Assembly: GCA_943328975.2 (NCBI GenBank)
Contig: CALQCC020000011.1
Coordinates: 1 to 64,000, forward strand
Direction of reading: 5' to 3'
Length of the DNA: 64,000 bases
Origin: Bordetella parapertussis
Lineage (GTDB): Bacteria; Acidobacteriota; Terriglobia; Bryobacterales; Bryobacteraceae
Position 1 is the first letter of the stretch; every line of letters begins with the position of its first letter. Positions 49,812 to 59,297 of this stretch are shown here, one piece after another. A model generated the notes under the pieces. That model searched no databases. It was not told the origin of the DNA and saw nothing but the letters and a program-made list of their open reading frames with translations. A program made the position numbers and the translations under genes.

Positions 49812-50828
49812 TTACGCTACGCCTGCCTCCTTCTTTTTCTTTAGGAACGTCATCATTTTACGCAGCTCGGCGCCAACGGTTTCGATTTGTTGGTTCTCCT
49901 GCGCTGCGCGCATGGCCAGGAACTTCTTGCGGCCGCCTTCTTTGTTCTCCGCCATCCATTCGCGAGCGAACTGCCCGGTCTGGATCTCGCTGAGAATCTT
50001 CTTCATCTCGGCGCGCGTGGCGTCGGTCACAACGCGCGGGCCACGGGTATAGTCGCCGTATTCCGCAGTGTCCGAAACCGAGTAACGCATGTAAGTGAGA
50101 CCGCCCTCATAGATGAGATCGACGATCAGCTTCACTTCGTGTAGGCACTCGAAGTACGCCATTTCCGGAGCATAACCGGCATCGACCAGGGTCTGGAAGC
50201 CGGCGCGGATCAATTCGCTGACGCCGCCGCACAGAACAGCCTGTTCGCCGAAGAGATCGGTTTCGGTCTCTTCCTTAAAGGAGGTTTCCAGAATACCGGC
50301 GCGCAGGCAACCGATTCCGGCACCGTAGGCGAGCGCGTTCTTCAACGCATTGCCGGTCGCATCCTGATGGATGGCCACCAAGCCGGGGACGCCCTGGCCT
50401 TCGGTGAACACTTCGCGAACGCGATGGCCCGGGGACTTCGGGGCGATCATGGTCACGTCCACATCCTTCGGCGGAGTGATGAAGCCGAAGTGAATATTGA
50501 AGCCGTGCGCAAACATCAGCGTCTTGCCGGCCGTCAGGTGCTGCTCAATATCGCTCTTGTAGATATCGCTCTGCACATGGTCCGGGACCAGCATCATGAT
50601 GACTTGGGCGGCCTTGGCCGCGTCCGCCACGGAGAGAACCTTCAAGCCGGCGGCTTCCGCCTTGGCCTTGCTCTTGCTGTTCGCCGCCAAACCGACGACG
50701 ACGTCCACGCCTGAATCCCGCAGGTTCATGGCATGTGCATGGCCTTGGCTGCCGTAGCCGATAATGGCGCAGGTCTTGCCTTTGAGCAGTCCCAGATCAC
50801 CGTCTTTTTCGTAGTAGCGCGTAATCAT
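49812..50828 (-). CDS. ilvC: Ketol-acid reductoisomerase
   Basis: [57 protein letters not shown]. Confidence 0.97.
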   Translation of the reverse strand: MITRYYEKDGDLGLLKGKTCAIIGYGSQGHAHAMNLRDSGVDVVVGLAANSKSKAKAEAAGLKVLSVADAAKAAQVIMMLVPDHVQSDIYKSDIEQHLTAGKTLMFAHGFNIHFGFITPPKDVDVTMIAPKSPGHRVREVFTEGQGVPGLVAIHQDATGNALKNALAYGAGIGCLRAGILETSFKEETETDLFGEQAVLCGGVSELIRAGFQTLVDAGYAPEMAYFECLHEVKLIVDLIYEGGLTYMRYSVSDTAEYGDYTRGPRVVTDATRAEMKKILSEIQTGQFAREWMAENKEGGRKKFLAMRAAQENQQIETVGAELRKMMTFLKKKKEAGVA

Positions 50829-50840
50829 TAGTTTGTGTAT

Positions 50841-51386
50841 TTACTCCGTGGTAACAGTCTCTTGCGTCTCCAGATGCTCTTTTCGCACCGGCGGCGCCAA
50901 CTTCAATTTCTTCGGCTCCATCGAAACCGCGACCAGTCCGGACCGCGTCACTTCGACATCGCCATAGCGTTCAATCACGCGGATGAACGAATCCAACTTC
51001 TCCGGATCGCCCGTTGCTTCTAGTGCGAATCCGTCCACCGAACTCTCCACCGCGCGGGCCCCGAAAATATCGGCTTCCTTGAGGATCGTGGTGCGGTCTT
51101 CCTTAGAGGATCGCACGCGCACCAGCACCAATTCACGGCGCACTGCCGGGGCCTCGGTCAAATCGGTCGCCTGCAGCACGTTGATCAATTTGTTGATCTG
51201 CTTGATCACTTGCGCGCACTGGTTCGGTTCCACGTCCACAGTGATGCTCATCCGCGACAACTCCGGATCCAGCGTACGTGCGACCGTCAGGCTTTCAATG
51301 TTATACCCGCGAGCCGACAACACGCCTGTCACACGCATCAGCGCACCGGGTTTGTTCTCGACCAGCAGTGAAATTAGTTGCAGCAT
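50841..51386 (-). CDS. ilvN: Acetolactate synthase small subunit
   Basis: MLQLISLLVENKPGALMRVTGVLSARGYNIESLTVARTLDPELSRMSITV. Confidence 0.95.
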   Translation of the reverse strand: MLQLISLLVENKPGALMRVTGVLSARGYNIESLTVARTLDPELSRMSITVDVEPNQCAQVIKQINKLINVLQATDLTEAPAVRRELVLVRVRSSKEDRTTILKEADIFGARAVESSVDGFALEATGDPEKLDSFIRVIERYGDVEVTRSGLVAVSMEPKKLKLAPPVRKEHLETQETVTTE

Positions 51387-51396
51387 GTTCTCTCTC

Positions 51397-53121
51397 TTAG
51401 ACCTCGACTGGCTGCGGCGGAGCCAGCACCATTTCGTTGAGCGCGCCACCTGCGGGAACCATCGGGTAGACGTTTTCGAACGACGTCACCTTGACGTTTA
51501 ACAGGTACGGACCCGGATGATCCACAGCCGCTTGCAACGCCGCGCGCAGTTCGCTCGGCTTCTCGACCGTCTTGCCGGTGAAGCCATAGGCTCCGGCCAA
51601 CTTTTCGGGATCGGGGAAGCCTTCCAGCAACACCGAACTCATGCGGTTGTTGTAGAACAGTTCCTGCCACTGGCGAACCATGCCCAGGTAGCCGTTGTTC
51701 ATGATGATGATCTTGATAGGCAGCTTGTTGTTGGCGATGGTCCCCAGTTCGGGGATCGACATCTGGAAGCCGCCATCACCGGCCACGGCAAACACCAGCT
51801 TTTCAGGTTGTGCGAACTGCGCACCCACGGCGGCGGGTACACCGAAGCCCATGGAACCGAGGCCGCCGGAGTTGATCCACAAGCGCGGCTCGTTGAAGCG
51901 AATTAATTGCGCGCACCACATTTGATGCTGACCGACGTCACTGCAGACGATCGCGTTGCCGCCGGAGATCCGATCGATCTCGGCCATGAGGTGCTGCGGC
52001 TTGATCTCTTCGGAGGAGAACTCGGGCACCAACGGATGCTCGGCTTTCCACTCGCGCACTTGCGACCACCAGGCCTTGCGAGCTGCCGCATTCTTCGGAC
52101 GCATCTCATCGGCCAGTTCGCGAACGTTCTCGGTCAACTTCTCTAACACGCGCTTCACGTCACCGACGATCGGAATGTCCGCCAAGCGATTCTTGCTGAT
52201 CTCCGCCGGATCGATGTCCACGTGGATGATGCGCGCATGCGGAGCGAACGCCGCCAAGCGGCCCGTCACACGATCGTCGAAGCGAACGCCCAGGCAAACA
52301 AGAAGGTCCGACTCGGTCATCGCCATGTTCGCGGCGTAGCTACCGTGCATGCCAGGCATGCTGATGTAATTCGGATGCTCAGACGGCATCGCACCCAGGC
52401 CCATCAAAGTGCAGACCGACGGGATGTCGGCAAACTCGACGAACTCGCGCAGTTCCTTCGAGGCGTCCGATGCCAGGACTCCCCCGCCCGCGTAGACCAT
52501 GGGACGTTCTGCTTCCCACACCATCTGCGCCGCGCGCCGGATCTGGCCTGCGTGGCCGTCCATGCTGATCTTGTAGCCCGGCAGGTGAATCGTCGTAACC
52601 GGCGTGTAGTGCCCCTGCGCCTGGAAGACGTCCTTGGGGATATCGACCAGCACCGGTCCCGGGCGGCCCGAGGAGGCAATGTGGAATGCTTCGTGAATGA
52701 TCTGCGGCAGTTCCGCCAGATTCTTCACCATGAAGTTGTGCTTGGTGCAAGGCCGCGTGATGCCGAACGTGTCGGCTTCCTGGAAGGCGTCACTACCGAT
52801 GAGCTTCGTGGAAACCTGACCCGTGATCGCGACCACTGGGATCGAATCCATCAACGCGTCGACCAGAGCCGTGATCAGGTTCGTCGCGCCCGGACCCGAG
52901 GTCGCGCAGCAAACGCCGACTTTGCCCGTCGCCCGAGCATACCCCTGCGCCGCGAAACATGCGTTCTGTTCATGCCGCACCAGGATGTGCCGGATCTTGG
53001 AATCGTACAGCGCATCATATAAAGGAAGCGTCACGCCCCCGGGGTAGCCAAAGAAGGTGTCCACCTTCTCCCGGATCAGACACTCCAAAACGATTTCCGC
53101 GCCAGTCATCAATCGAGCCAT
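51397..53121 (-). CDS. ilvB: Acetolactate synthase large subunit
   Basis: FFGYPGGVTLPLYDALY, HEQNACFAAQGYARATGKVGVC, GDGGFQMSIPELGTIANNKLPIKIIIMNNGYLGMVRQWQ. Confidence 0.97.
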   Translation of the reverse strand: MARLMTGAEIVLECLIREKVDTFFGYPGGVTLPLYDALYDSKIRHILVRHEQNACFAAQGYARATGKVGVCCATSGPGATNLITALVDALMDSIPVVAITGQVSTKLIGSDAFQEADTFGITRPCTKHNFMVKNLAELPQIIHEAFHIASSGRPGPVLVDIPKDVFQAQGHYTPVTTIHLPGYKISMDGHAGQIRRAAQMVWEAERPMVYAGGGVLASDASKELREFVEFADIPSVCTLMGLGAMPSEHPNYISMPGMHGSYAANMAMTESDLLVCLGVRFDDRVTGRLAAFAPHARIIHVDIDPAEISKNRLADIPIVGDVKRVLEKLTENVRELADEMRPKNAAARKAWWSQVREWKAEHPLVPEFSSEEIKPQHLMAEIDRISGGNAIVCSDVGQHQMWCAQLIRFNEPRLWINSGGLGSMGFGVPAAVGAQFAQPEKLVFAVAGDGGFQMSIPELGTIANNKLPIKIIIMNNGYLGMVRQWQELFYNNRMSSVLLEGFPDPEKLAGAYGFTGKTVEKPSELRAALQAAVDHPGPYLLNVKVTSFENVYPMVPAGGALNEMVLAPPQPVEV

Positions 53122-53169
53122 ACAAGTCTCCTAATTACAACAGCGTACTCACAACAAAGCCTACACAAC

Positions 53170-53212
53170 AAAAAAGCCACTGTCCGGGGATTCTGTTTTC
53201 CCCGCCAGTGGC
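53170..53212 (-). terminator. Attenuator terminator upstream of ilvB
   Basis: Minus strand GCCACTGgCGGGGAaaacagaaTCCCCGgaCAGTGGCTTTTTT. Confidence 0.85.
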
Positions 53213-53241
53213 CAAGATCCGTATACTACGAACTCGTCCGT

Positions 53242-53343
53242 TCAGGCGGGGCCGGGTACGACCCCTACAATAATAACGGTTCGCAGCAATACTTCGACGG
53301 AAGTGACTTTAATGAGGGCCTGGTTGGGATTCGTGAAAGTCAT
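53242..53343 (-). CDS. ilv operon leader peptide (33 aa)
   Basis: Not in ORF track. Translation MTFTNPNQALIKVTSVEVLLRTVIIVGVVPGPA*: 13 Leu/Val/Ile among 33 residues, ending 30 nt before the terminator stem. Confidence 0.8.
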   Translation of the reverse strand: MTFTNPNQALIKVTSVEVLLRTVIIVGVVPGPA

Positions 53344-53362
53344 CGTCCGTCTTATTGTTCTT

Positions 53363-53391
53363 AGTCTACAGGGTAAGCAGGGCAAATGCAA
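53363..53391 (-). promoter_or_regulatory. Sigma70-like promoter of ilv leader
   Basis: Minus strand TTGCAT-N17-TAGACT, with predicted start about 13 nt before the leader ATG. Confidence 0.6.
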
Positions 53392-53431
53392 GACGGATAA
53401 TCGATGATAAATATTTATAGAGGCATTGGAG

Positions 53432-53514
53432 CGTTTGTCCGCACGCTGACGCGTGGCGGTTCTGTATCCACAACTGTTCGCACAGAGCCGCGACCGTGAG
53501 GGAGCGGACAGACG
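53432..53514. repeat. REP-like imperfect inverted repeat
   Basis: cgtttgtccgcacgctgacgcgtggcggttctgta ... cacagagccgcgaccgtgagggagcggacagacg. Confidence 0.85.
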
Positions 53515-53516
53515 CC

Positions 53517-54518
53517 CTACCTCGGAGCCAAGTGCTGCGGGTAGTGGTCGCTTTCGCAGACCATCTCCTGGACCTCTTCACCCGGCGCGAGATCCCACAC
53601 CACATGCCAGGTCCACGGCTTGGCGAACGCCCCAGGATCTTCAATCGTAATGTCCTTCTCCATGTGCCCCAGGTCCGTACGTCGATAACGTTGCACCACG
53701 TGCAGCGCCTCCGTGTGCGGGAAGATGCCGACCCAACTGCGATCGTGGAATCCAATCGTGTCCACCACCAACGTATCGCCGTCCCAATGCCCGATGGAGT
53801 GCCCCATCCAAGAAGGATCGATCACCTTAGGATGGTCGCGCCCGTCGAGGAAGACTTGATGGACACCGGGAAGATTGCCCTCCCACAGAATGATCATGAG
53901 TCCGGGACTCTGAACAAGTTTGTATAAGAACGGATCCTTCAAAATCGGATCGCCCGGCAAACAGAACGACGACGGATGATCGCGCCCTCCGTCGGCCGCC
54001 CGCTGCTGGAACAGAGCGTCGGCCCATGGCAAGAGCATCGGCTGTTCCCCGCTGCCCGGCAACCCGAGCCACACGCCTGAAAAGTCTGGCTTCCCGTCGG
54101 CCGTGCGCGGCACCGGACCAGAAGGCGCGGGCGAGCGGCTGCGAACAATGATCGCAATGTCGTCTCCAGGAGTGCCGAGGTTCCCTCCCCACGGCATCGC
54201 AATATCGAGCCGCTGGACTTGTCCCGCTTGAATCGAGATGCCCGCTTGTGAGAACCGCTTGAACGTAAACCCGATGGTAGGGATCGTCAAATCGTAGGTG
54301 CCCGCCGGTAACCCGGACAGAGTGTAGCTTCCGTCAGCAATGCTGGACGCTTGATACACGGCACCGGTCGTAGTGTTCTTGAATTGCACCGACGCGGTGG
54401 CCACCGGACCATTGTTCGGATCGGTGAGTCTCCCTCTGATCGCGCCGGTATCACTTTGCGCGAAAGCGGAAGCGCTGCAGAGAGACAGAATGAGCGCGAT
54501 GGCTCCGGGCCGTAACAT
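53517..54518 (-). CDS. Secreted protein: carboxypeptidase-regulatory-like domain plus SIGHWDGDTLVVDTIGF domain
   Basis: Signal peptide; GAIRGRLTDPNNGPVATASVQFKN; C-terminal domain shared with 55339-56376 and 56386-57363. Confidence 0.7.
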   Translation of the reverse strand: MLRPGAIALILSLCSASAFAQSDTGAIRGRLTDPNNGPVATASVQFKNTTTGAVYQASSIADGSYTLSGLPAGTYDLTIPTIGFTFKRFSQAGISIQAGQVQRLDIAMPWGGNLGTPGDDIAIIVRSRSPAPSGPVPRTADGKPDFSGVWLGLPGSGEQPMLLPWADALFQQRAADGGRDHPSSFCLPGDPILKDPFLYKLVQSPGLMIILWEGNLPGVHQVFLDGRDHPKVIDPSWMGHSIGHWDGDTLVVDTIGFHDRSWVGIFPHTEALHVVQRYRRTDLGHMEKDITIEDPGAFAKPWTWHVVWDLAPGEEVQEMVCESDHYPQHLAPR

Positions 54519-54559
54519 GCAACCATCCTACAACACGGCTTCTGTGTCACATTAGAACG

Positions 54560-55090
54560 GTGACTCTAGTCAGCATCCTCCGCTGGGCCGTAGAGCTCGT
54601 CTATTTTCGCTTGTTGCTGGGCGCAGGACTGACGTTCAAGAAAAGCACCAGAGCCGGCTTGGGAAGTCTGCCCATGGTCGCCACCTTCTGGATCTTGATG
54701 GTGCAAGTTCAGCGGGCGCAACCGTTTCTCCCGCTCGCAATTCCCGGAGCCGCTTTCCTTGTAGGCTCGCTTGTTCTCTTTCAATGGGCCTCGAACTCTG
54801 TGCGCGGCAAATTCTTTTCCTACATCGGCGATAGCGATACACCGCAGTTCGTCTTTCAAGGCGGACCCTTTGCCTACATCCGCAATCCGTTCTACACGAG
54901 CTACATGCTCGCTAATATCGCCGTCGCTGTCATGTATCCCAACTGGATCACTGCGGCAACAACGCTCGCGGCTTTCGCGATCTTCTGGCGAGCCGCGGCC
55001 TACGAAGAACGCAAGTTCGACAAGAGTCCGTGCGCGGCGGAGTACCGCGCTTACCTCACGCGCACGGGACGCTTCTTCCCCAAGCTGTAA
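54560..55090 (+). CDS. Isoprenylcysteine carboxyl methyltransferase-like membrane protein
   Basis: GGPFAYIRNPFYTSYMLANIAVAV...AAYEERKFDKSPCAAEYRAYLTRTGRFFP. Confidence 0.75.
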   Translation: MTLVSILRWAVELVYFRLLLGAGLTFKKSTRAGLGSLPMVATFWILMVQVQRAQPFLPLAIPGAAFLVGSLVLFQWASNSVRGKFFSYIGDSDTPQFVFQGGPFAYIRNPFYTSYMLANIAVAVMYPNWITAATTLAAFAIFWRAAAYEERKFDKSPCAAEYRAYLTRTGRFFPKL

Positions 55091-55108
55091 GTGATCTACA
55101 ATTGCCAG

Positions 55109-55309
55109 ATGCCCGTCTATCGCGTCCGATGGATTGCCCGTGGAGATCGCACCCAACCGCGTAACACGTATCTCGCCGCCACTGACCCCAACGAAGCGAT
55201 CGGTGGAGCACTCGACGTCCACAATCCCACCGAAGGGGACTTCGAGATCCAATCCGTGACCGACGTTTCGGATTACCGCCCGCAGCTAGATCCGGACGAG
55301 GACGAGTAG
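55109..55309 (+). CDS. Small hypothetical protein
   Basis: MPVYRVRWIARGDRTQPRNTYLAATDPNEAIGGAL...; close downstream spacing. Confidence 0.5.
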   Translation: MPVYRVRWIARGDRTQPRNTYLAATDPNEAIGGALDVHNPTEGDFEIQSVTDVSDYRPQLDPDEDE

Positions 55310-55338
55310 GACGCCATTTCTGCATAGGAGGTCGTAGC

Positions 55339-56376
55339 ATGAGAATCCTGTTCTTTGCCGCAGCACTCTGGGCCGTTCCGGCTGGTGCGCAGGCGCCACC
55401 GTCTCCCGCGAAACCGAAGCCCCCGGTCGCGCCCCGCGTTGTTCCGCCCGCGCGCATTCGAGAATTCAAAGCCGACACGACGTCGCTGCAACCTGGCCAA
55501 TCGGCAACGCTTCTCTGGACCGTGGAAAATCCCACCACGACCACCATCACCGGACTGGGCGAAGTCGCCGCCGTCGGCAATCGACGTGTGACGCCGCAGG
55601 CGACAACAACCTACACACTCACAGTGCGTGGACCCAATGGGGAAGAATCGAAGTCGATCACGATCAATGTCGCGGGCACCCTAGCCGTGGGCATCGTGGG
55701 GGATCCCGGCGCGCCGAAGCCCACCCCGCGCATGGCCGATGGTCATCCCGACCTCACCGGCATCTATAACCCCGGTTCCTTTTCCCAGATGTTCGGCGGA
55801 CGCACCACGCGCGGCCAGAACGATCCGTTCACTGGCAAGTTGAAACCCGGTGCAGAGAAATTCAAAGTGGTCCGCGGCCCCGACGATCCAGGGCTCTACG
55901 CCAACTGCATGCCCACCGGGGTTCCGTTGGCGTACTTCGTCCCCTACCAGTGGCAGATCGTGCAAGGCCGCGACTCGGTCGTGATCATGTACGAATACCC
56001 GCACCTGTTCCGCGCCATCCCCATCGCCAGTGCAACCAACCCGGCGGAACATCCGGTGGACCCCGATCCCACGTGGATGGGGAACTCCGTCGCGCATTGG
56101 GAAGGCGACACGCTAGTGGTGGACATCGTCGGCTTCAACGACAAAACCGAACTGCCCGGCGGCTTCCGCCACACTGAAGACTTACACGTAGTGGAGCGTT
56201 TCACGCGCACCAGCTTTGATAACCTCGACTACGTTGCCACCATCGAAGATCCCAACGTCTTCGTGGAACCGTGGAAGATCGAACGCGGGTTCCCCTTGCG
56301 GCCTGACCTGCAAGCAGTCTCCGAATTCGTGTGCGAAAATAACCGGGACTACACGCCGTTCTTCGAGAAGAAATAG
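55339..56376 (+). CDS. Secreted protein: Ig-like domain plus VAHWEGDTLVVDIVGF domain
   Basis: Signal peptide; FKADTTSLQPGQSATLLWTVENPTTTTITGLG...ATTTYTLTVRGPNG Ig-like; shared C-terminal domain. Confidence 0.7.
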   Translation: MRILFFAAALWAVPAGAQAPPSPAKPKPPVAPRVVPPARIREFKADTTSLQPGQSATLLWTVENPTTTTITGLGEVAAVGNRRVTPQATTTYTLTVRGPNGEESKSITINVAGTLAVGIVGDPGAPKPTPRMADGHPDLTGIYNPGSFSQMFGGRTTRGQNDPFTGKLKPGAEKFKVVRGPDDPGLYANCMPTGVPLAYFVPYQWQIVQGRDSVVIMYEYPHLFRAIPIASATNPAEHPVDPDPTWMGNSVAHWEGDTLVVDIVGFNDKTELPGGFRHTEDLHVVERFTRTSFDNLDYVATIEDPNVFVEPWKIERGFPLRPDLQAVSEFVCENNRDYTPFFEKK

Positions 56377-56385
56377 GAGCCTGTG

Positions 56386-57363
56386 ATGAAAACGTTTCTT
56401 TGTGCCGCACTGCTTTCGACCGTGATGTTTGCTCAGGCCCCGCCGCCCACGGCCGCGCCTGCGAAACCGGTGCGTATCCAGCCGCCCGCGCGCATTCTGG
56501 AGTTCCGCGCACAACAGACTTCCGTGCAAGCGGGCCAGCCAGTGATGCTGATTTGGGCGACTGAAAATCCCAACAGCGCAACGATCGCTCCGCAGCCGGG
56601 TCGCGTGACGCCGCGCGGCAGCCAGGCCGTCACGCCGACCGCGACAACAACATACACGCTCACCGTCACCGGCCCGAACAATCAGACTGAGACACGCCAA
56701 GTCACCGTGAATGTCACTGGCAGCGTTGCCACCAGCAGCGCCGCGGCAGCCAAGCATCCCGATCTATCCGGCGTCTACAATTTCGGCGGAGGCGCCCCCG
56801 CAGGTCGCGGAGGTCCGGCTCCCGCTGGTCCCGAACTGAAGCCCGGCAAAGAGAACTTCCGCGTGGTGCGCGGACCCAACGACGCCGGCTACCTTTCTGA
56901 CTGCATGCCCGTCGCCGGACCCGCCGCCTACAGCGTGCCCTATCCGTTCCAAATTCTCCAGAACGACACCTTCGTCGTCATCTTCCACGAATATCCCGGC
57001 ACCTTCCGCATCATTCCGACCAACGGTGGCGTGCATACGGTGGACCCGGACCCGACTTGGCTCGGCGAGTCCATCGGCAAGTGGGAAGGCGACACGCTGG
57101 TGGTGGACGCCATCGGTTTCAACACGCGCACGGAACTCAACAGCATGAAACATTCCGAAGCGCTGCACATCGTCGAGCGTTTCAAGAAGGCGAGCGACGG
57201 CTCGCTGGAATACGAAGCGACGCTCGAAGACCCGGAAGTCTTCGTTCGCCCCTGGACCGTCACGCGCACATTCCCCTTGCGGGCCGATCTCAAGAAGATC
57301 GATGAATTTGTCTGCGAGAACAACAAGGACTACAAAGAGCTCTTCGTAACGCCCACCAAGTGA
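56386..57363 (+). CDS. Secreted protein, paralog of preceding gene
   Basis: FRAQQTSVQAGQPVMLIWATENPNSATIAPQPG; IGKWEGDTLVVDAIGFNTRTELN. Confidence 0.7.
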   Translation: MKTFLCAALLSTVMFAQAPPPTAAPAKPVRIQPPARILEFRAQQTSVQAGQPVMLIWATENPNSATIAPQPGRVTPRGSQAVTPTATTTYTLTVTGPNNQTETRQVTVNVTGSVATSSAAAAKHPDLSGVYNFGGGAPAGRGGPAPAGPELKPGKENFRVVRGPNDAGYLSDCMPVAGPAAYSVPYPFQILQNDTFVVIFHEYPGTFRIIPTNGGVHTVDPDPTWLGESIGKWEGDTLVVDAIGFNTRTELNSMKHSEALHIVERFKKASDGSLEYEATLEDPEVFVRPWTVTRTFPLRADLKKIDEFVCENNKDYKELFVTPTK

Positions 57364-57716
57364 TCGAGAACAGCTGGGTCTTCCCCGCCTTGGAGGCCCT
57401 GCACGTCATCGGGCTGGCCTTGCTGGTGGGCAGCATCGTGCTCGGTGACTTGCGCACGCTCGGGTTGACCAACTCCGCGCCGTCGGAACGCATCCAGAAC
57501 ATCGGCTTTTGGCTGATGGTGTTAACCGGACTTCCGATGTTCGCAGCCGGCGTGGACCGGTATCGCGAGAACCCCGCGTTCGTGGTGAAGATGGCCTTGC
57601 TGGTCATCGTGCTGGCGATTCCCAAGAAGCCGACTCGGGCCCACGCGATCTTCTCGCTAGCACTGTGGACGTTGATCGTAGTTGCTGCCAGGGCGGTCAT
57701 CGACTTCGATGTCTGA
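57360..57716 (+). CDS. Small integral membrane protein
   Basis: ALHVIGLALLVGSIVLGDLRTLGL; GTGA overlap with the upstream stop. Confidence 0.6.
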   Translation: MIENSWVFPALEALHVIGLALLVGSIVLGDLRTLGLTNSAPSERIQNIGFWLMVLTGLPMFAAGVDRYRENPAFVVKMALLVIVLAIPKKPTRAHAIFSLALWTLIVVAARAVIDFDV

Positions 57717-58014
57717 GTTCATCGCGATCTGGTACCAGCCCCTGCTGGGAGCGCTGCACATGCTGGGGATCGCCTGGTTCGGGACGACACTACTGATCGA
57801 GGCACCGCTTCTACGCCGGATCGGGGTGCTCTGGATGGTCGCGACCGGTGCGCTGCTGTTCGCGGTCAACGCCGAGCGCGTCTATGCGAGTACGTCGTTC
57901 CGCATCAAGCTAGCTTTACTGCTGACGTTGCTGTTCGTGCGCAGGCCGCGATGGTTAGTGCTGAGCCTGTGGGCCGCCGTGATCTTCGCGGCGCGCGGCA
58001 TCGCGTACTTCTAG
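57709..58014 (+). CDS. Small integral membrane protein, related to preceding gene
   Basis: MSEFIAIWYQPLLGALHMLGIAWFGTTLLIEAPLLRRIG; overlaps upstream stop. Confidence 0.55.
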   Translation: MSEFIAIWYQPLLGALHMLGIAWFGTTLLIEAPLLRRIGVLWMVATGALLFAVNAERVYASTSFRIKLALLLTLLFVRRPRWLVLSLWAAVIFAARGIAYF

Positions 58015-58616
58015 TCGCCGGCCAGCAGCGCGAACATCTTCCATTCCCCGCGCTCGTTCTTCTGGAAGATAGCCCGGTAACCGACCGGGCTCGCGATGTA
58101 CGTCGCGGACACGTAGCCCTTTTCGCCTTGCAGCGTAGTGACCTTCCACCATTCCGCACCCTGATCGTCTACACGCACGATGTCGTAGGAAAGTTGACGC
58201 ACTCCACGAGACGTGGACGCAGGAGCCTCGCGTAACCACACTCCCTGACCGGTGATCGCTGCGTAGTCGAACGGATCAAGATCATCGGGGAACTTCGAAA
58301 ACACGTAGGGAATGCTGAACTTTTGCGCTTTCCACGCCCCGCCCATCCGGAGCAATCGTTCGAGCACAGGCCACTCAGGATGGAAATTGGCGACGCCATC
58401 ATCCCCACCGAAACCGTTCTTGATGTCAGGATGCACAAGCGCGACTAACGCAGCACGGTCCTGATTGGCGACGGCGTCCTTCAACTTGGCGAGGTAAGCC
58501 ACCAGCGAAGGATCGCGCCCAGCCTCATCGACAGGCAGCAACCGGCGCGTCTGTGCCAGCAGCGGGATCGCGAATAAAAGCGCTAGCGCGGCACGGCGAG
58601 CGATTGGATTTGCCAT
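58011..58616 (-). CDS. Secreted protein with SH3-like C-terminus
   Basis: MANPIARRAALALLFAIPLLAQ; GVWLREAPASTSRGVRQLSYDIVRVDDQGAEWWKVTTLQGEKGYVSATYIASPVGYRAIF. Confidence 0.6.
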   Translation of the reverse strand: MANPIARRAALALLFAIPLLAQTRRLLPVDEAGRDPSLVAYLAKLKDAVANQDRAALVALVHPDIKNGFGGDDGVANFHPEWPVLERLLRMGGAWKAQKFSIPYVFSKFPDDLDPFDYAAITGQGVWLREAPASTSRGVRQLSYDIVRVDDQGAEWWKVTTLQGEKGYVSATYIASPVGYRAIFQKNERGEWKMFALLAGD

Positions 58617-59293
58617 GAACCCTCGGCGTTCTTGGAGAAACAAGCGCGGTATCCAGCGGGGCTGTAGAGATACGCGATCGGCACGTAGCCCTCCGCGCCC
58701 GCGACCGTGCGCACCTTGGTCCACTCCGGACCGCGTTCCAGCACTTCAACAATATCGTACGCGAGCGTCGCCACCACCCGACCCGTCGTAGACTGCGTCG
58801 CGCGCAGGCGCACGTCGGGATTCAACACGACTTGATGTTTGGAACGATCGAGGTCAGGTGGGAACTGCACGCCGACATACGGTCCACAGAACTGCGCGTC
58901 CACCCACACGCCGCGTAACGACAGGATCTGGGTGATGACGCCGTAAACGGAGGCGTCGCGATCGGCAAGTCCCCAGGCGGTGAAGAACGCTGAGGGTCCG
59001 CTCATATCGCGCATACCGAGCTCGATGTTCGGAGCCAGCATCGCCAGCAGCGCATCGCGATCCTTGCGCTTCAAGACATCCTTGAGCTTCACGAAAAAAG
59101 CCGCGAGAGATTTCTCGCGGCCTGATTCATCAATCGGTGGAGGTAGCGTGCGGGTGGGCACAACGACCGCCGGTGGAGCAACAGCAACAGGTGCTGCTTT
59201 GGATTTCGGAACAACCTTGGCTTTCGATTTCGAAGCCTGTGCCGACGCGAGGCTTGCGGCCAGCAATAAGACCGCAAGCACCCGTGCCGACAT
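58583..59293 (-). CDS. Secreted protein with SH3-like C-terminus, paralog
   Basis: DVRLRATQSTTGRVVATLAYDIVEVLERGPEWTKVRTVAGAEGYVPIAYLYSPAGYRACF aligns with neighbour. Confidence 0.6.
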   Translation of the reverse strand: MSARVLAVLLLAASLASAQASKSKAKVVPKSKAAPVAVAPPAVVVPTRTLPPPIDESGREKSLAAFFVKLKDVLKRKDRDALLAMLAPNIELGMRDMSGPSAFFTAWGLADRDASVYGVITQILSLRGVWVDAQFCGPYVGVQFPPDLDRSKHQVVLNPDVRLRATQSTTGRVVATLAYDIVEVLERGPEWTKVRTVAGAEGYVPIAYLYSPAGYRACFSKNAEGSWQIQSLAVPR

Positions 59294-59297
59294 GAGA

